Shown here in pieces: positions 1 to 9,841 of a stretch of DNA of 64,000 nt (position 1 is the first letter of the stretch; each line of letters opens with the position of its first letter). This DNA is from Bradyrhizobium cenepequi (lineage in GTDB: Bacteria > Pseudomonadota > Alphaproteobacteria > Rhizobiales > Xanthobacteraceae): the NCBI RefSeq assembly GCF_020329485.1, contig NZ_JAGKJI010000019.1:1-64000 (forward strand), read 5' to 3'. Position numbers and translations under genes: made by a program. The notes beneath the pieces are model-generated. The model searched no databases. It saw nothing but the letters and a program-made list of their open reading frames with translations, and was not told the DNA's origin.

Positions 1-280
1 ATGATGACCGTGCCACCCATGGGCCGAACAAACAGCCGTTTTGTAGATGGGTCTCATCCTCAGGGCTTCCTCGCCGCAAGCATGCGGAATGTGGGTCCGG
101 ACCACACCAGTCCGACCGGATATGAGGTGATGCAGTGAGCTGCAGAAATCTTCGGAAGCCAATCCTCGCCCGGAACACGGTCGGCGCGCTGCGCTACGCA
201 TGGCTCCGCGCGCCGCCCTCGCACCGTGCCAACCTCACTCAAGCCAATCGAAAGGCCTTGACTCACAAATCCCCATATGA
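1..280. other. No confident gene
   Basis: No reading frame here has a recognisable product. An open frame runs from base 1 to a TGA at 138 on the plus strand (about 45 codons, several possible starts). It could be the tail of a gene entering from the left, but nothing in it is recognisable. The stretch 139-280 lacks a convincing ribosome site or product. Confidence 0.4.
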
Positions 281-356
281 GGGTGGGCAAAGCGAAGCAT
301 GCCCACCGTCTAATGCTGTGCTTGTGGTGGTGGGCACGCTGCGCTGCCAACCCTAC
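281..356. repeat. Dispersed GTGGGCAAAGC-type repeat, copy 1
   Basis: An imperfect inverted repeat: a GGTGGGCAAAGCGAAGC arm on the left and a GTGGGCACGCTGCGC arm followed by CCAACCCTAC on the right. A second member of the same family, in better condition, lies at 22421-22502. Such elements are scattered between genes in Bradyrhizobium-type genomes. It lies just beyond the 3' end of the leftward gene at 368-1381. Confidence 0.75.
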
Positions 357-367
357 GGATCCGAGCT

Positions 368-1381
368 TTACCACCCCTCCAGCACGATCTTGCCGCGCGA
401 CTTGCCGCTTTCGAGCAGCGCATGGGCGCGCTTCAGGTTGGCCGCGTTGATGGTGCCGAACGTCTCGGCAAGCGTGGTGCGTAGCACGCCCTTGTCGATG
501 AGGTCGGCGATGTCGTTCAGCAGATGATGCTGCGCGATCATGTCCGGCGTCTGGAACGAGGAGCGCGTGAACATCGATTCCCAGTGCACCGACACCGCCT
601 TGCCCTTGAACGCGCTGACGTTGAATTCCGGCGGATCGTCGATCAGGCCGAACTTGCCCTGCGGCGCCATGAAGTCAGCGATCGCCTTGTAGTGCTGATC
701 GGTATAGGTGAGGCTGGCGACGAGGCCGACCGGCGGCAGCTTCAATTTCTCAATCTGCTCCTTCATCGGCTTGCCGTGATCGACCACGGCATGGGCGCCG
801 AGATCGAGGCACCATTTCTGCGACTCGGGCCGTGTCGCGGTCGCGACCACCGTCAGGCCGGTCAGCCGCCGCGCGAGTTGGATCAGGATCGAGCCGACGC
901 CGCCGGCGCCGCCGACGATCAGAAGCGCGCGTGGATCAAGGCTCTTGCCGGGCACGGCGCCAAGCCGGTCGAACAGCAATTCCCAGGCCGTGATCGACGT
1001 CAGGGGCAGGGCGGCGGCCTGCGCGAACGACAGCGTCTTAGGCTTCGCGCCGACGATCCGCTCATCGACCAGGTGAAATTCCGAATTGGTGCCTTGGCGC
1101 AGGATCGAGCCCGCATAAAAGACTTCGTCGCCGGACTTAAACAGGCTGACGTCAGGCCCGACAGCGTCGACCACGCCGGCCGCATCGAAGCCCAGGATCT
1201 TCACCTCGCCCTCGGGCGGGGCGGCGCGCTTGCGCACCTTGTAATCGACGGGGTTGGCCGAGATTGCCTTGACGGCGACCCTGATGTCGCGCCCCTTGGG
1301 CTCCGGTTTGGCGGCCTCGAAATCGAACAGCGAGTCCACGTCCTCGATCGGCAGGGATTTCTTGTATCCGACGGCCTTCAT
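368..1381 (-). CDS. Zinc-independent alcohol dehydrogenase / quinone oxidoreductase family
   Basis: 337-residue medium-chain dehydrogenase/reductase. The N-terminal GroES-like half contains ISANPVDYKVRK and GFDAAGVVDAVG. The Rossmann half has GGAGGVGSILIQLARRL around residues 155-171, the NADPH-binding glycine motif. The cysteine ligands of the catalytic and structural zinc sites are absent, so it belongs with zinc-free quinone reductases or enoyl reductases and probably makes NADPH-dependent reductions in the cytoplasm. The ATG at 1381 is preceded by AAGGGAGAAGG. It is divergent from an HxlR regulator, with a palindrome in the shared promoter. This arrangement is typical of quinone- or electrophile-inducible reductases; the substrate is not known. 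Confidence 0.88.
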   Translation of the reverse strand: MKAVGYKKSLPIEDVDSLFDFEAAKPEPKGRDIRVAVKAISANPVDYKVRKRAAPPEGEVKILGFDAAGVVDAVGPDVSLFKSGDEVFYAGSILRQGTNSEFHLVDERIVGAKPKTLSFAQAAALPLTSITAWELLFDRLGAVPGKSLDPRALLIVGGAGGVGSILIQLARRLTGLTVVATATRPESQKWCLDLGAHAVVDHGKPMKEQIEKLKLPPVGLVASLTYTDQHYKAIADFMAPQGKFGLIDDPPEFNVSAFKGKAVSVHWESMFTRSSFQTPDMIAQHHLLNDIADLIDKGVLRTTLAETFGTINAANLKRAHALLESGKSRGKIVLEGW

Positions 1382-1452
1382 TTGCCTTCTCCCTTGTCTG
1401 GCATTGCGATCTAACTGTCGCGCTAGCGCCCGGTTTGCAAGTACGGTAAATT

Positions 1453-1469
1453 CAGGGAACTAGTCCCTG
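1453..1469. promoter_or_regulatory. Probable HxlR operator between divergent genes
   Basis: CAGGGA-ACTAG-TCCCTG is an inverted repeat with 6-bp perfect arms, placed 27 bases before the HxlR start and 72 bases from the start of the divergent reductase. Its size fits a dimeric winged-helix HxlR protein. Binding is inferred from position and symmetry only. Confidence 0.6.
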
Positions 1470-1495
1470 TTTGGATACTATTGGGAAAAGCCCTT

Positions 1496-1873
1496 ATGAA
1501 ACGGCGGAATTTTGCCCATCGGCCGGGCTGCGCGGTCGAGGCGACGCTCGACCTGATCGATGGCAAATGGAAGGGTGTCATCCTGTTCCATCTGTTGTCC
1601 GGCACCCAGCGCTTCGGCGAGTTGCGGCGACGGATGCCCGGCATCACCCAGCGCATGCTGACCAAGCAGCTCCGCGCGCTCGAGGAGGACAAGCTCATCA
1701 TCCGCAAGGTCTATGCCGAGGTGCCGCCGCGGGTCGAGTACACCGTGTCTGAGGTCGGCGAGAGCCTGCGGCCGGTGATCGAGATCCTGAAGCAATGGGG
1801 CGAGACTCACCGGTCGCGACTGTCCTGCGCGCCAGCGCCGGATGCCATCGAAGCGGCGCAGACCGCCGCCTGA
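1496..1873 (+). CDS. HxlR-family transcriptional regulator
   Basis: 125-residue single-domain winged-helix regulator. It shows the family signature CAVEATLDLIDGKWKGVILFHL near the N-terminus, then RFGELRRRMPGITQRMLTKQLRALEEDKLI (recognition helix and start of the wing) and VEYTVSEVGESLRPV. The ATG at 1496 was preferred to a TTG at 1481 because the protein then begins with MKRRNF just before the conserved cysteine. HxlR proteins related to YodB and QorR sense quinones or oxidation through this N-terminal cysteine. It probably controls the divergent reductase and itself. Confidence 0.9.
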   Translation: MKRRNFAHRPGCAVEATLDLIDGKWKGVILFHLLSGTQRFGELRRRMPGITQRMLTKQLRALEEDKLIIRKVYAEVPPRVEYTVSEVGESLRPVIEILKQWGETHRSRLSCAPAPDAIEAAQTAA

Positions 1874-1944
1874 ATCACAACAGAGTCGCTTCTTTCACGA
1901 TCGGCTCACGCCTATATCACATGACGAATTCTCGGGATTTCTAC

Positions 1945-3332
<1,388 letters not shown>

Positions 3333-3336
<4 letters not shown>

Positions 3337-4670
3337 GCGCGAAGCGCCAGCAGGAACCCACCACCAATCTCTTTGCCGCGGCAGGGATGGAGCAGGATGC
3401 GCCGCATCCGCTGCCCGACCGGCTGCGTCCGCGCAAACTTTCCGACGTCGTGGGTCAGGACCACATCCTCGGGCCCGACGGCGCGCTGACGCGCATGCTG
3501 GAGACGCGCACGCTGGGTTCGCTGATCTTCTGGGGGCCGCCCGGCACCGGCAAGACCACGGTGGCACGGTTACTGGCCGACGCAACCGAGCTGCATTTCG
3601 AGCAGATTTCCGCGGTGTTTTCTGGCGTTGCCGATTTGAAGAAGGCATTCGACGCAGCCCGTGCGCGGCGCGAGACCGGCAAGGGCACGCTATTGTTCGT
3701 CGACGAGGTCCATCGCTTCAACCGTGCGCAGCAGGATTCCTTCCTGCCCGTGATGGAAGACGGCACGGTGGTGCTGGTCGGCGCGACGACCGAGAATCCG
3801 TCCTTCGAGCTCAACGCCGCGCTGCTGTCGCGGGCGCGCGTGCTGGTGTTCCATTCGCTCGACGCCGAAGCGATCGAAAAGCTCTACGCGCATGCCGAAG
3901 AAGTCGAGGGCAGGAAATTGCCGCTCGATGCGGAAGCGCGGGCCGTGCTGGTGCGGATGGCCGATGGCGACGGCCGCGCCGCGCTGACGCTCGCCGAAGA
4001 GGTCTGGCGCTCTGCGCGCAAGGATGAGGTTTTCACCCCCACCCAGTTGCAAGACATCCTGCAGCGCCGTGCGCCGATCTACGACAAATCAGCCGACGGC
4101 CATTACAACCTTATCTCGGCGCTGCATAAATCTGTGCGCGGCTCCGATCCGGACGCGGCGCTGTATTATTTCGCGCGCATGCTCGATGCCGGCGAGGATC
4201 CACTGTTCCTGGCGCGGCGCGTGGTGCGCATGGCGGTGGAGGACATCGGCCTTGCCGATCCGCAGGCGCTGGTGATCGCCAATGCCGCCAAGGACGCCTA
4301 TGATTTTCTCGGCTCTCCCGAAGGCGAGCTCGCGATTGCGCAAGCCGTGGTCTATGTCGCCACCGCACCGAAATCGAACGCCGTCTACACCGCGTTCGGC
4401 GCCGCCAAGCAGGTGGCAAAGGAGGGAGGCTCGCTGCTGCCGCCCAAGCACATCCTGAATTCGCCGACCAAATTGATGAAGTCGGAGGGCTACGGCGCCG
4501 GCTACCAATACGACCATGATGCGCCCGACGCCTTCTCGGGGCAGGACTACTTCCCGGAAACCTTGGGCCGGCAGACTTTTTACGATCCGCCCGACCGCGG
4601 CTTCGAGCGCGAAATCCGCAAGCGGCTGGAGTATTGGGCGAGGCTCAGGAAAGAGCGGGACGGGACGTAG
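3333..4670 (+). CDS. rarA: Replication-associated recombination protein A (AAA+ ATPase)
   Basis: 445 residues, the usual length of RarA/MgsA. The AAA+ core has Walker A (GPPGTGKTT), Walker B (LLFVDEVHRF) and sensor 1 (VGATTENPSFE), followed by the family-specific C-terminal part ending in GYQYDHDAPDAFSGQDYFPE. It acts on stalled replication forks and single-stranded DNA-binding-protein-coated DNA. The start overlaps the htrA stop as ATGA. The next gene on this strand after a 180-base gap is a toxin-antitoxin pair. Confidence 0.95.
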
Positions 4671-4814
4671 ACCGCCCCGGCTCTGAATCCTCAGTTCATC
4701 TTGGCGGGCGCGCCGGTACGCTGTCAACGCGCTGGCGTGGCCTCTGGCCTCCGCCAAATGGGAACGAGCGCCTGAAGATGGCATCAATTTCGGTCAGAAG
4801 GGCGAATATTTACT

Positions 4815-4833
4815 GTTTACGTAAAGCGTAAAC
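4815..4833. promoter_or_regulatory. Probable HigA operator and promoter of higBA
   Basis: GTTTACG-TAAAG-CGTAAAC is a perfect 7-bp inverted repeat only 18 bases before the higB ATG. A TATCCT or TATAGA box lies between it and the start codon, so the transcript would have almost no leader. Antitoxins of this family bind such palindromes and repress their own promoter. No Shine-Dalgarno sequence is visible before higB. Confidence 0.7.
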
Positions 4834-4851
4834 CCATCTATCCTATAGACT

Positions 4852-5136
4852 ATGATCGTAAGCTACCGGGATAAGCGAACGGAACGGTTTGCTTCCGGTC
4901 AGCGCGTCAAGGAGTTCTCAGGCTTTGCGAGACAGGCCGAGATGCGCCTTGACCGGCTCGATGCCGCGACCAGCCTTGCTGATTTGGCGGCACTGCCGGG
5001 CAATCGCCTGGAAGCGCTCAAGGGTGACCGCGACGGACAGTTTTCGATCCGAATAAACGATCAATGGCGAGTTTGTGTCGCTTGGCCTGACGGGGCACCC
5101 GGTCCCGTCGATGTAGAGATCGTCGATTATCACTGA
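4852..5136 (+). CDS. higB: HigB-type RelE-superfamily toxin
   Basis: 94 residues with the HigB pattern: MIVSYRDKRTERFASG at the start, LAALPGNRLEALKGDRDGQFSIRINDQWRVCV in the middle and VDVEIVDYH at the C-terminus. RelE-fold HigB toxins cleave mRNA on the ribosome. It lies 13 bases upstream of higA in the toxin-first order typical of higBA. The ATG follows the putative promoter by very few bases, so translation may be leaderless. Confidence 0.92.
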   Translation: MIVSYRDKRTERFASGQRVKEFSGFARQAEMRLDRLDAATSLADLAALPGNRLEALKGDRDGQFSIRINDQWRVCVAWPDGAPGPVDVEIVDYH

Positions 5137-5149
5137 GGGAAAAACCATC

Positions 5150-5467
5150 GTGCCTCGTACTCCTATCCATCCCGGTGAACACCTTGCGGAGGAACTGCAC
5201 GGGCTCGGCATCAGTGCTGCGGAGTTGGCGCGCCAGATCGATGTGCCGGTGAACCGGATTACGGGCATTATTCATGGCCAGCGTGGAGTCACGGCCGATA
5301 CAGCGCTGCGTCTCGGCCACTGGTTTGGGACCAGCCCGGAGTTCTGGATGAATCTGCAGCAAACCTACGAGTTGCGTGTCGCCGAGAACGAGATTGGTGC
5401 CCAGATCGAAGCACTGCCGCGCCGCGCCAGGCGGCCGACGTCTCGAAAGCTCGGAAAGATCGCATGA
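5150..5467 (+). CDS. higA: HigA-type antitoxin, Xre-family HTH
   Basis: 105 residues. IHPGEHLAEELHGLGISAAELARQIDVPVNRITGIIHGQRGVTADTALRLGHWFGTSPEFWMNLQ is a complete XRE helix-turn-helix in the VapI/HigA subfamily; a basic tail ending in RRPTSRKLGKIA follows. It should neutralise HigB and repress the operon through the palindrome at 4815-4833. Its stop overlaps the next ATG as ATGA, coupling the antitoxin to the pseudouridine synthase gene. Confidence 0.93.
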   Translation: MPRTPIHPGEHLAEELHGLGISAAELARQIDVPVNRITGIIHGQRGVTADTALRLGHWFGTSPEFWMNLQQTYELRVAENEIGAQIEALPRRARRPTSRKLGKIA

Positions 5468-6675
5468 GCCGCCGCATCAAAAGGACAGTATCGAAATCCG
5501 CTGCCCACGCCGAGCGCCCGAAGACCGCACGTCATGGTCGCAGCCGGCAGGACAAGGATCGCGTGCAGAGCGAGCGACCGTCTGCGCATCGTCCGCACGG
5601 CAAGCCGCCGCGCTTTGCCGAGCCGCGGAGGGAGAAGCCCGCGCCGCCGGCGCCCGCCAAAGCTGCCGCGGAATCGCCGCTGCCGACCAAGGTCCAGACG
5701 GTCACCGTGACGGCGGACGAGGACAACATGCGCGTCGACCGCTTCCTCGAGGCGCGGTTTCCGGGGCTGTCGTTCTCCCACATCCAGCGCATCGTCCGCA
5801 AAGGCGAACTGCGGGTCAACGGCAAGCGGGCGGACAGCAAGGATCGGCTGCAGGAAGGGCAGAGCGTGCGGATTCCGCCGTTGCGGCTGGACACGCCGAA
5901 AGCCCCCGGCGCGCTATCGGAAGCGCAAAGCAATACGCTTGCCGCGCTGAAGGAGATGACGTTGTTCGAGGACGCCGACGTGCTGGTGCTGAACAAGCCC
6001 GCCGGGCTTGCCGTGCAGGGCGGCTCCGGCACCACGCGTCATATCGATCAGATGCTGGAGGTGATGCGCGACGCCAAGGGGCAGAAGCCGCGCCTGGTGC
6101 ATCGGATCGACAAGGAAACCTCGGGCTGCCTCCTGGTCGCGAAGACGCGCTTTGCCGCAACCCATCTCACCGGCGCGTTCCGTTCGCGCTCGGCGCGCAA
6201 GATCTATTGGGCGCTGGTGGCGGGCGTGCCGAAGCCAAAGCAGGGTCGTATCTCGACCTATCTTGCGAAAGAGGAGGGCGAGGACGACACGATCATGCGG
6301 ATCGCCGCCCATGGCGACGAGGGCGCAAGCCACGCCGTGACCTATTACGCGGTGGTTGAAACCGCGGCGCAGAAGCTGGCGTGGGTATCGCTGAAGCCGG
6401 TCACGGGGCGCACCCACCAGTTGCGCGCGCACATGGCGCATATCGGTCATGCCATCGTGGGCGATCCGAAATATTTCAACCGCGAGAATTGGGAACTTCC
6501 GGGCGGGTTGCAAAACAGGCTGCATCTGCTCGCACGGCGCATTGTGATTCCGCATCCGCGCGGCGGGGTGATCGACGTCAGCGCGCCACTGCCGCCGCAC
6601 ATGCAACAATCCTGGAACCTGCTGGGGCTCGACACCAGCAGGTTCGACCCGATCGAGAACGCCCCTGAAGAATAG
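5464..6675 (+). CDS. RluA-family 23S rRNA pseudouridine synthase
   Basis: 403 residues. A basic, low-complexity extension covers roughly residues 1-80. An S4 RNA-binding domain follows (MRVDRFLEARFPGLSFSHIQRIVRKGELRVNGKR), then the catalytic domain with HRIDKETSG, where Asp216 is the expected nucleophile, and GRTHQLRAHMAHIGHAI. RluC acts on three positions of 23S rRNA; RluA/RluD members differ in target, so the exact site is uncertain. It starts inside the higA stop codon, which is unusual for a housekeeping gene. Confidence 0.9.
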   Translation: MSRRIKRTVSKSAAHAERPKTARHGRSRQDKDRVQSERPSAHRPHGKPPRFAEPRREKPAPPAPAKAAAESPLPTKVQTVTVTADEDNMRVDRFLEARFPGLSFSHIQRIVRKGELRVNGKRADSKDRLQEGQSVRIPPLRLDTPKAPGALSEAQSNTLAALKEMTLFEDADVLVLNKPAGLAVQGGSGTTRHIDQMLEVMRDAKGQKPRLVHRIDKETSGCLLVAKTRFAATHLTGAFRSRSARKIYWALVAGVPKPKQGRISTYLAKEEGEDDTIMRIAAHGDEGASHAVTYYAVVETAAQKLAWVSLKPVTGRTHQLRAHMAHIGHAIVGDPKYFNRENWELPGGLQNRLHLLARRIVIPHPRGGVIDVSAPLPPHMQQSWNLLGLDTSRFDPIENAPEE

Positions 6676-6715
6676 TTTATTTGCGGATTCGCCGGGGCGT
6701 TCCGACATATCCTCT

Positions 6716-7039
6716 ATGAGATATTCAGCGCTTCTAGTCACTCTCGCCTTGCTGATCGCAGCGCCCGCCGCGTCGGCACAGTTTATTGCGCCTGGCACTA
6801 ACCCGAACCTTTTGCCGCCCCCTCCTGCGCCGCCGCCACCACCGAAGATCGTGGCGCCGACGACGCCAATGATGCGCGGAGAACCGGAAGCTCAGTTGCC
6901 GTCACTGCCAAGTCCTCGCGCATCGAGCCGGCGATCGTTCAGTGACCGTATCCGTGGCTGCCTCGATGAGGGCGCCGCTGCCGGCCTCGATCCCGCCGAT
7001 CGCGCCGCCTACTCACGCAGTTGCGCCGCACGTGACTGA
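6716..7039 (+). CDS. Small secreted proline-rich protein of unknown function
   Basis: 107 residues. A Sec signal (MRYSALLVTLALLIAAPAASAQ) is followed by a run of prolines (LLPPPPAPPPPPK) and a C-terminal segment with two cysteines (GCLDEGAAAGLDPADRAAYSRSCAARD) that may form a disulphide in the periplasm. No catalytic motif is visible. It sits 40 bases after the rluC-like gene on the same strand and before the ATP12 gene. Function not recognised. Confidence 0.75.
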   Translation: MRYSALLVTLALLIAAPAASAQFIAPGTNPNLLPPPPAPPPPPKIVAPTTPMMRGEPEAQLPSLPSPRASSRRSFSDRIRGCLDEGAAAGLDPADRAAYSRSCAARD

Positions 7040-7118
7040 CGCCTGAACACCGGCTTTATTTGCGACGATGCCTGACTTATCCTGTGGGCAACGAAGCCTA
7101 ACGGAAGCTTGCGAACAT

Positions 7119-7892
7119 ATGCGCGAATTGTTCGATGAAGTGACGGGACAGTCCCCGCTGGATCCGCAGGAGGCGGCGCGTCGCAACGTGCGCGCGGCGC
7201 AGCGCAAGCGGTTCTACAAGAGCGCCGATATCGCCGCAGAGGACGGTGGCTTTGCCGTGACACTCGATGGCCGGCCGATCCGTACGCCATCGGGAAAGAA
7301 GGTGACGGTGCCCGCGCGCGCGATCGCCGACGCCGTCGTTGCCGAGTGGAGCGCGCAAGGAGAGACGATCGATCCCTTGACCATGCCGCTGACGCGCTTC
7401 GCCAACAGCGTGATCGAAGGCGTGGTCGATCGCCTGGACGTGGTCGCTGACGACGTCGCAAAGTATCTCGGCTCGGATCTGTTGTTCTATCGCGCCGGTC
7501 ATCCGGCGGCGCTGGTCACCCGCGAGGCCGAGCATTGGGATCCGATCCTGTTCTGGGCCGCGGATACGCTCGGCGCACATTTCATCCTCGCGGAGGGCAT
7601 CGTGCACGTCGCCCAGCCGGAAAGCGCGATCAGAGCCGCGCGTGAGGCGTTCCCGAGTGATCCATGGCCGGTGGCGGCGCTGCATGTGGTGACGACGCTC
7701 ACCGGCTCGGCATTGCTTGCGCTGGCCTTGACCCACCGTTTTCGGGACGCGGCCCAGATCTGGACCGCCGCGCATGTCGACGAGGACTGGAACATCGAGC
7801 AGTGGGGCGTGGACGAGGAGGTTGCAGCACGCCGCGCCGCACGGCTGGTCGATTTCAATGCCGCCGCCAGTATCCTGAAGACGCTGAATTGA
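7119..7892 (+). CDS. ATP12-family F1-ATPase assembly chaperone
   Basis: 257 residues from the ATG at 7119; an upstream ATG at 7068 adds a poorly conserved 17-residue stretch. Family signatures include RFYKSADIAAEDGGFAVTLDGRPIRTP, MPLTRFANSVIEGV and the C-terminal aspartate/glutamate-rich EDWNIEQWGVDEE. In mitochondria ATP12 holds the alpha subunit of F1 before assembly; alphaproteobacterial relatives are presumed to do the same for AtpA. It closes the gene run that begins with htrA. Confidence 0.92.
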   Translation: MRELFDEVTGQSPLDPQEAARRNVRAAQRKRFYKSADIAAEDGGFAVTLDGRPIRTPSGKKVTVPARAIADAVVAEWSAQGETIDPLTMPLTRFANSVIEGVVDRLDVVADDVAKYLGSDLLFYRAGHPAALVTREAEHWDPILFWAADTLGAHFILAEGIVHVAQPESAIRAAREAFPSDPWPVAALHVVTTLTGSALLALALTHRFRDAAQIWTAAHVDEDWNIEQWGVDEEVAARRAARLVDFNAAASILKTLN

Positions 7893-7979
7893 GTCGTTTG
7901 CCGCAACCGCCACCCGTAAGTTAACGGGAGGTTTACGGCGCGGAGGTAGCTTCCAATCTTCGAGCCGAGAACCTCCGAC

Positions 7980-9509
7980 ATGGCGCTGACCATCAATCCC
8001 GTGCTGCCAGTGCTTTCCACCAAGGAGGTGGGCAGCGTTGCCCCCGATCTCGTGCTGCAGCCGGGCAGCGTGATCAATGCGCAGGTGCTGAAGGTGCTCT
8101 CCGCCGACCTGGTGCGGATCGCGATCTCGAGCCTGTCGATCGATGTGCTTTCGGAAGTTCCCCTCGAGGAAGGCCAGGCGCTGCAGCTCGCGGTGTCCCA
8201 GACAAAGGACGGGATTCGTCTGGCAATGGTCGGGCAGGGCGATGCCACTGCCGACGCGGTGACGCTGTCGGCCGACGCGCTGCTCGATGCCGCTGCCAAT
8301 CCCTCGACGACGTCCCAGCCCAGAAACGTGCTCACGCCGGTGGAGCGCGCAGCCGTCGCCAATGCCGCACAGAATGCAGCGACGGTGCAGCAGAGCCTGG
8401 CGCCGCTGTTTGCCAATCTCGGCGCACTGGCCGCCGCGGGCAACCTTCCGCCAAGGCTGCAGCAGGCGATTGCGCAGGTGCTGGCCCAGCAGACCCGCCT
8501 CGACCAGAACCTTGACGGCGGTGATATCAAGAAGGCGTTCGAGCGTTCCGGCCTGTTGTTCGAGGCGTCGCTCGCCGCCGGCACCGGATCCTCGACTGCA
8601 GGCGCTCGCGATCTAAAGGCCGCGCTGATCGTGCTGCGGCAGACCCTGCAGTCGGCGCTCGGCACGGCGCCTGCGGCGCCGCCAGCCTCCACCGCTGCAG
8701 GACAAGTCGCGGCACATCCCGTGCTGGAGCCAAGCCTCGCGCCCTCCGATCTCGACGTCGAGGAAATCCTGCTGCCGCAGGCGCGCGTTCCGGTTGCCGA
8801 CGATCTCGTGATGTCGAGCGGCATCAGTCGGGGTACGTCAAATGCCTCCGCCGGTGCGGCGCTCAATCTGCTGCAGGAATTCGGCAGCGCCGCGCGTCCC
8901 AGCGACATCGCCGCCGACGTCACCGTCCACACCAACACGCCGCCACCGCCGTTCCGTGGTTCGCTTCCCACTGCCCAGCCTGTCGCATCGCCATCGATCG
9001 CACCGGACATGCCGCTCGCCGCCGCCGCACATCATCTGCTTGGCGACACCGACGCGGCGCTGGCGCGGCAGACGCTGTTGCAGGTGGCGTCCCTGCCGGA
9101 CCGCATCGATCCCGCTAACCCGCAGATCGACACCTCATCGCCGCGCTGGCATTTCGAAATCCCGTTCGCGACCCCACAGGGCGCGGCGATGGCGCAATTC
9201 GAGATTTCCCGCGACGGTGGCGGCGTGGAGGCCGAGGCCGCCAAGCGCGTGTGGCGGGCGCGTTTCTCGATCGATGTCGAACCCGCGGGCCCGGTCCATG
9301 CGCTGATCTCACTCATCGGCGACAGAACGTCGGTGCGGATGTGGGCGGAGCGGCCGGCGACCGCCGCGCAGCTTCGCGCCGGCGCCCCGCAGTTGAGTCA
9401 GGCGCTGAGCCGGGCCGAACTCCTGCCCGGCGACATCGTGATCCAGGACGGCGCGCCGCCGCAGGCAACGCCGGCTCGCGCCGGCCATTTTCTGGACCGC
9501 GCGCTATGA
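7980..9509 (+). CDS. FliK-like flagellar hook-length control protein
   Basis: 509 residues. The N-terminal and middle parts are alanine/proline rich and low in complexity. The C-terminal part (about 370-480) has a FliK-like globular fold: WHFEIPFATPQGAAMAQFEI, WRARFSIDVEPAGPVHALISLIGDRTSVRMWAER and the LSQALSRAELLPGDIVIQDG strand. Its stop overlaps by four bases a gene resembling the FlhB C-terminal domain. FliK and FlhB work together to switch flagellar export from hook to filament, so the pairing supports the call. No other flagellar gene is in the window. Confidence 0.8.
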   Translation: MALTINPVLPVLSTKEVGSVAPDLVLQPGSVINAQVLKVLSADLVRIAISSLSIDVLSEVPLEEGQALQLAVSQTKDGIRLAMVGQGDATADAVTLSADALLDAAANPSTTSQPRNVLTPVERAAVANAAQNAATVQQSLAPLFANLGALAAAGNLPPRLQQAIAQVLAQQTRLDQNLDGGDIKKAFERSGLLFEASLAAGTGSSTAGARDLKAALIVLRQTLQSALGTAPAAPPASTAAGQVAAHPVLEPSLAPSDLDVEEILLPQARVPVADDLVMSSGISRGTSNASAGAALNLLQEFGSAARPSDIAADVTVHTNTPPPPFRGSLPTAQPVASPSIAPDMPLAAAAHHLLGDTDAALARQTLLQVASLPDRIDPANPQIDTSSPRWHFEIPFATPQGAAMAQFEISRDGGGVEAEAAKRVWRARFSIDVEPAGPVHALISLIGDRTSVRMWAERPATAAQLRAGAPQLSQALSRAELLPGDIVIQDGAPPQATPARAGHFLDRAL

Positions 9510-9772
9510 GCGTCGATACCAAGAGCCAGCTCGCGGTCGCCCTGCATTACGACCACGGCGGCGCGCCGACGGTCGTCGCCAAGGGCAGGGGCGCGATCGG
9601 CGCCAGGATCATCGAGTTGGCAAAAGCCCACGAGATCCCGATCGAGGAGAACGAGGTCCTGGCGGGCGCGCTTTCCAATGTCGAGCTCGGCGACGAGATT
9701 CCCGTCGAGCTCTACAAGGCGGTGGCGGAAGTGCTGGTGTTCGTGCTTCGGCTGTCGGGCCGCGCTCGGTAA
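9506..9772 (+). CDS. FlhB C-terminal-domain homologue (FlhX-like export switch protein)
   Basis: 88 residues matching only the cytoplasmic tail of FlhB/YscU: AVALHYDHGGAPTVVAKGRGAIGARIIELAKAHEIPIEENEVLAGAL then LGDEIPVELYKAVAEVLVFVL. The NPTH self-cleavage motif is missing, as in free-standing FlhX proteins that mimic the cleaved fragment. No membrane segments are present. Translationally coupled to the FliK-like gene by ATGA. Confidence 0.88.
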   Translation: MSVDTKSQLAVALHYDHGGAPTVVAKGRGAIGARIIELAKAHEIPIEENEVLAGALSNVELGDEIPVELYKAVAEVLVFVLRLSGRAR

Positions 9773-9841
9773 GGTTCTTGCCATCGTTTCATCACGATGG
9801 CATCCATCATTGTCTGCTCCTCAACCCATCCAGGTTCTGCC

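Noticed and set aside
524..1414. Long plus-strand open frame opposite the reductase gene
   Set aside because: It is an antisense shadow in GC-rich DNA; the minus frame has complete family motifs and a ribosome site.
7499..9010. 503-codon minus-strand frame
   Set aside because: Runs across two well-supported plus-strand genes; composition is Ser/Ala/Arg rich with no motif.
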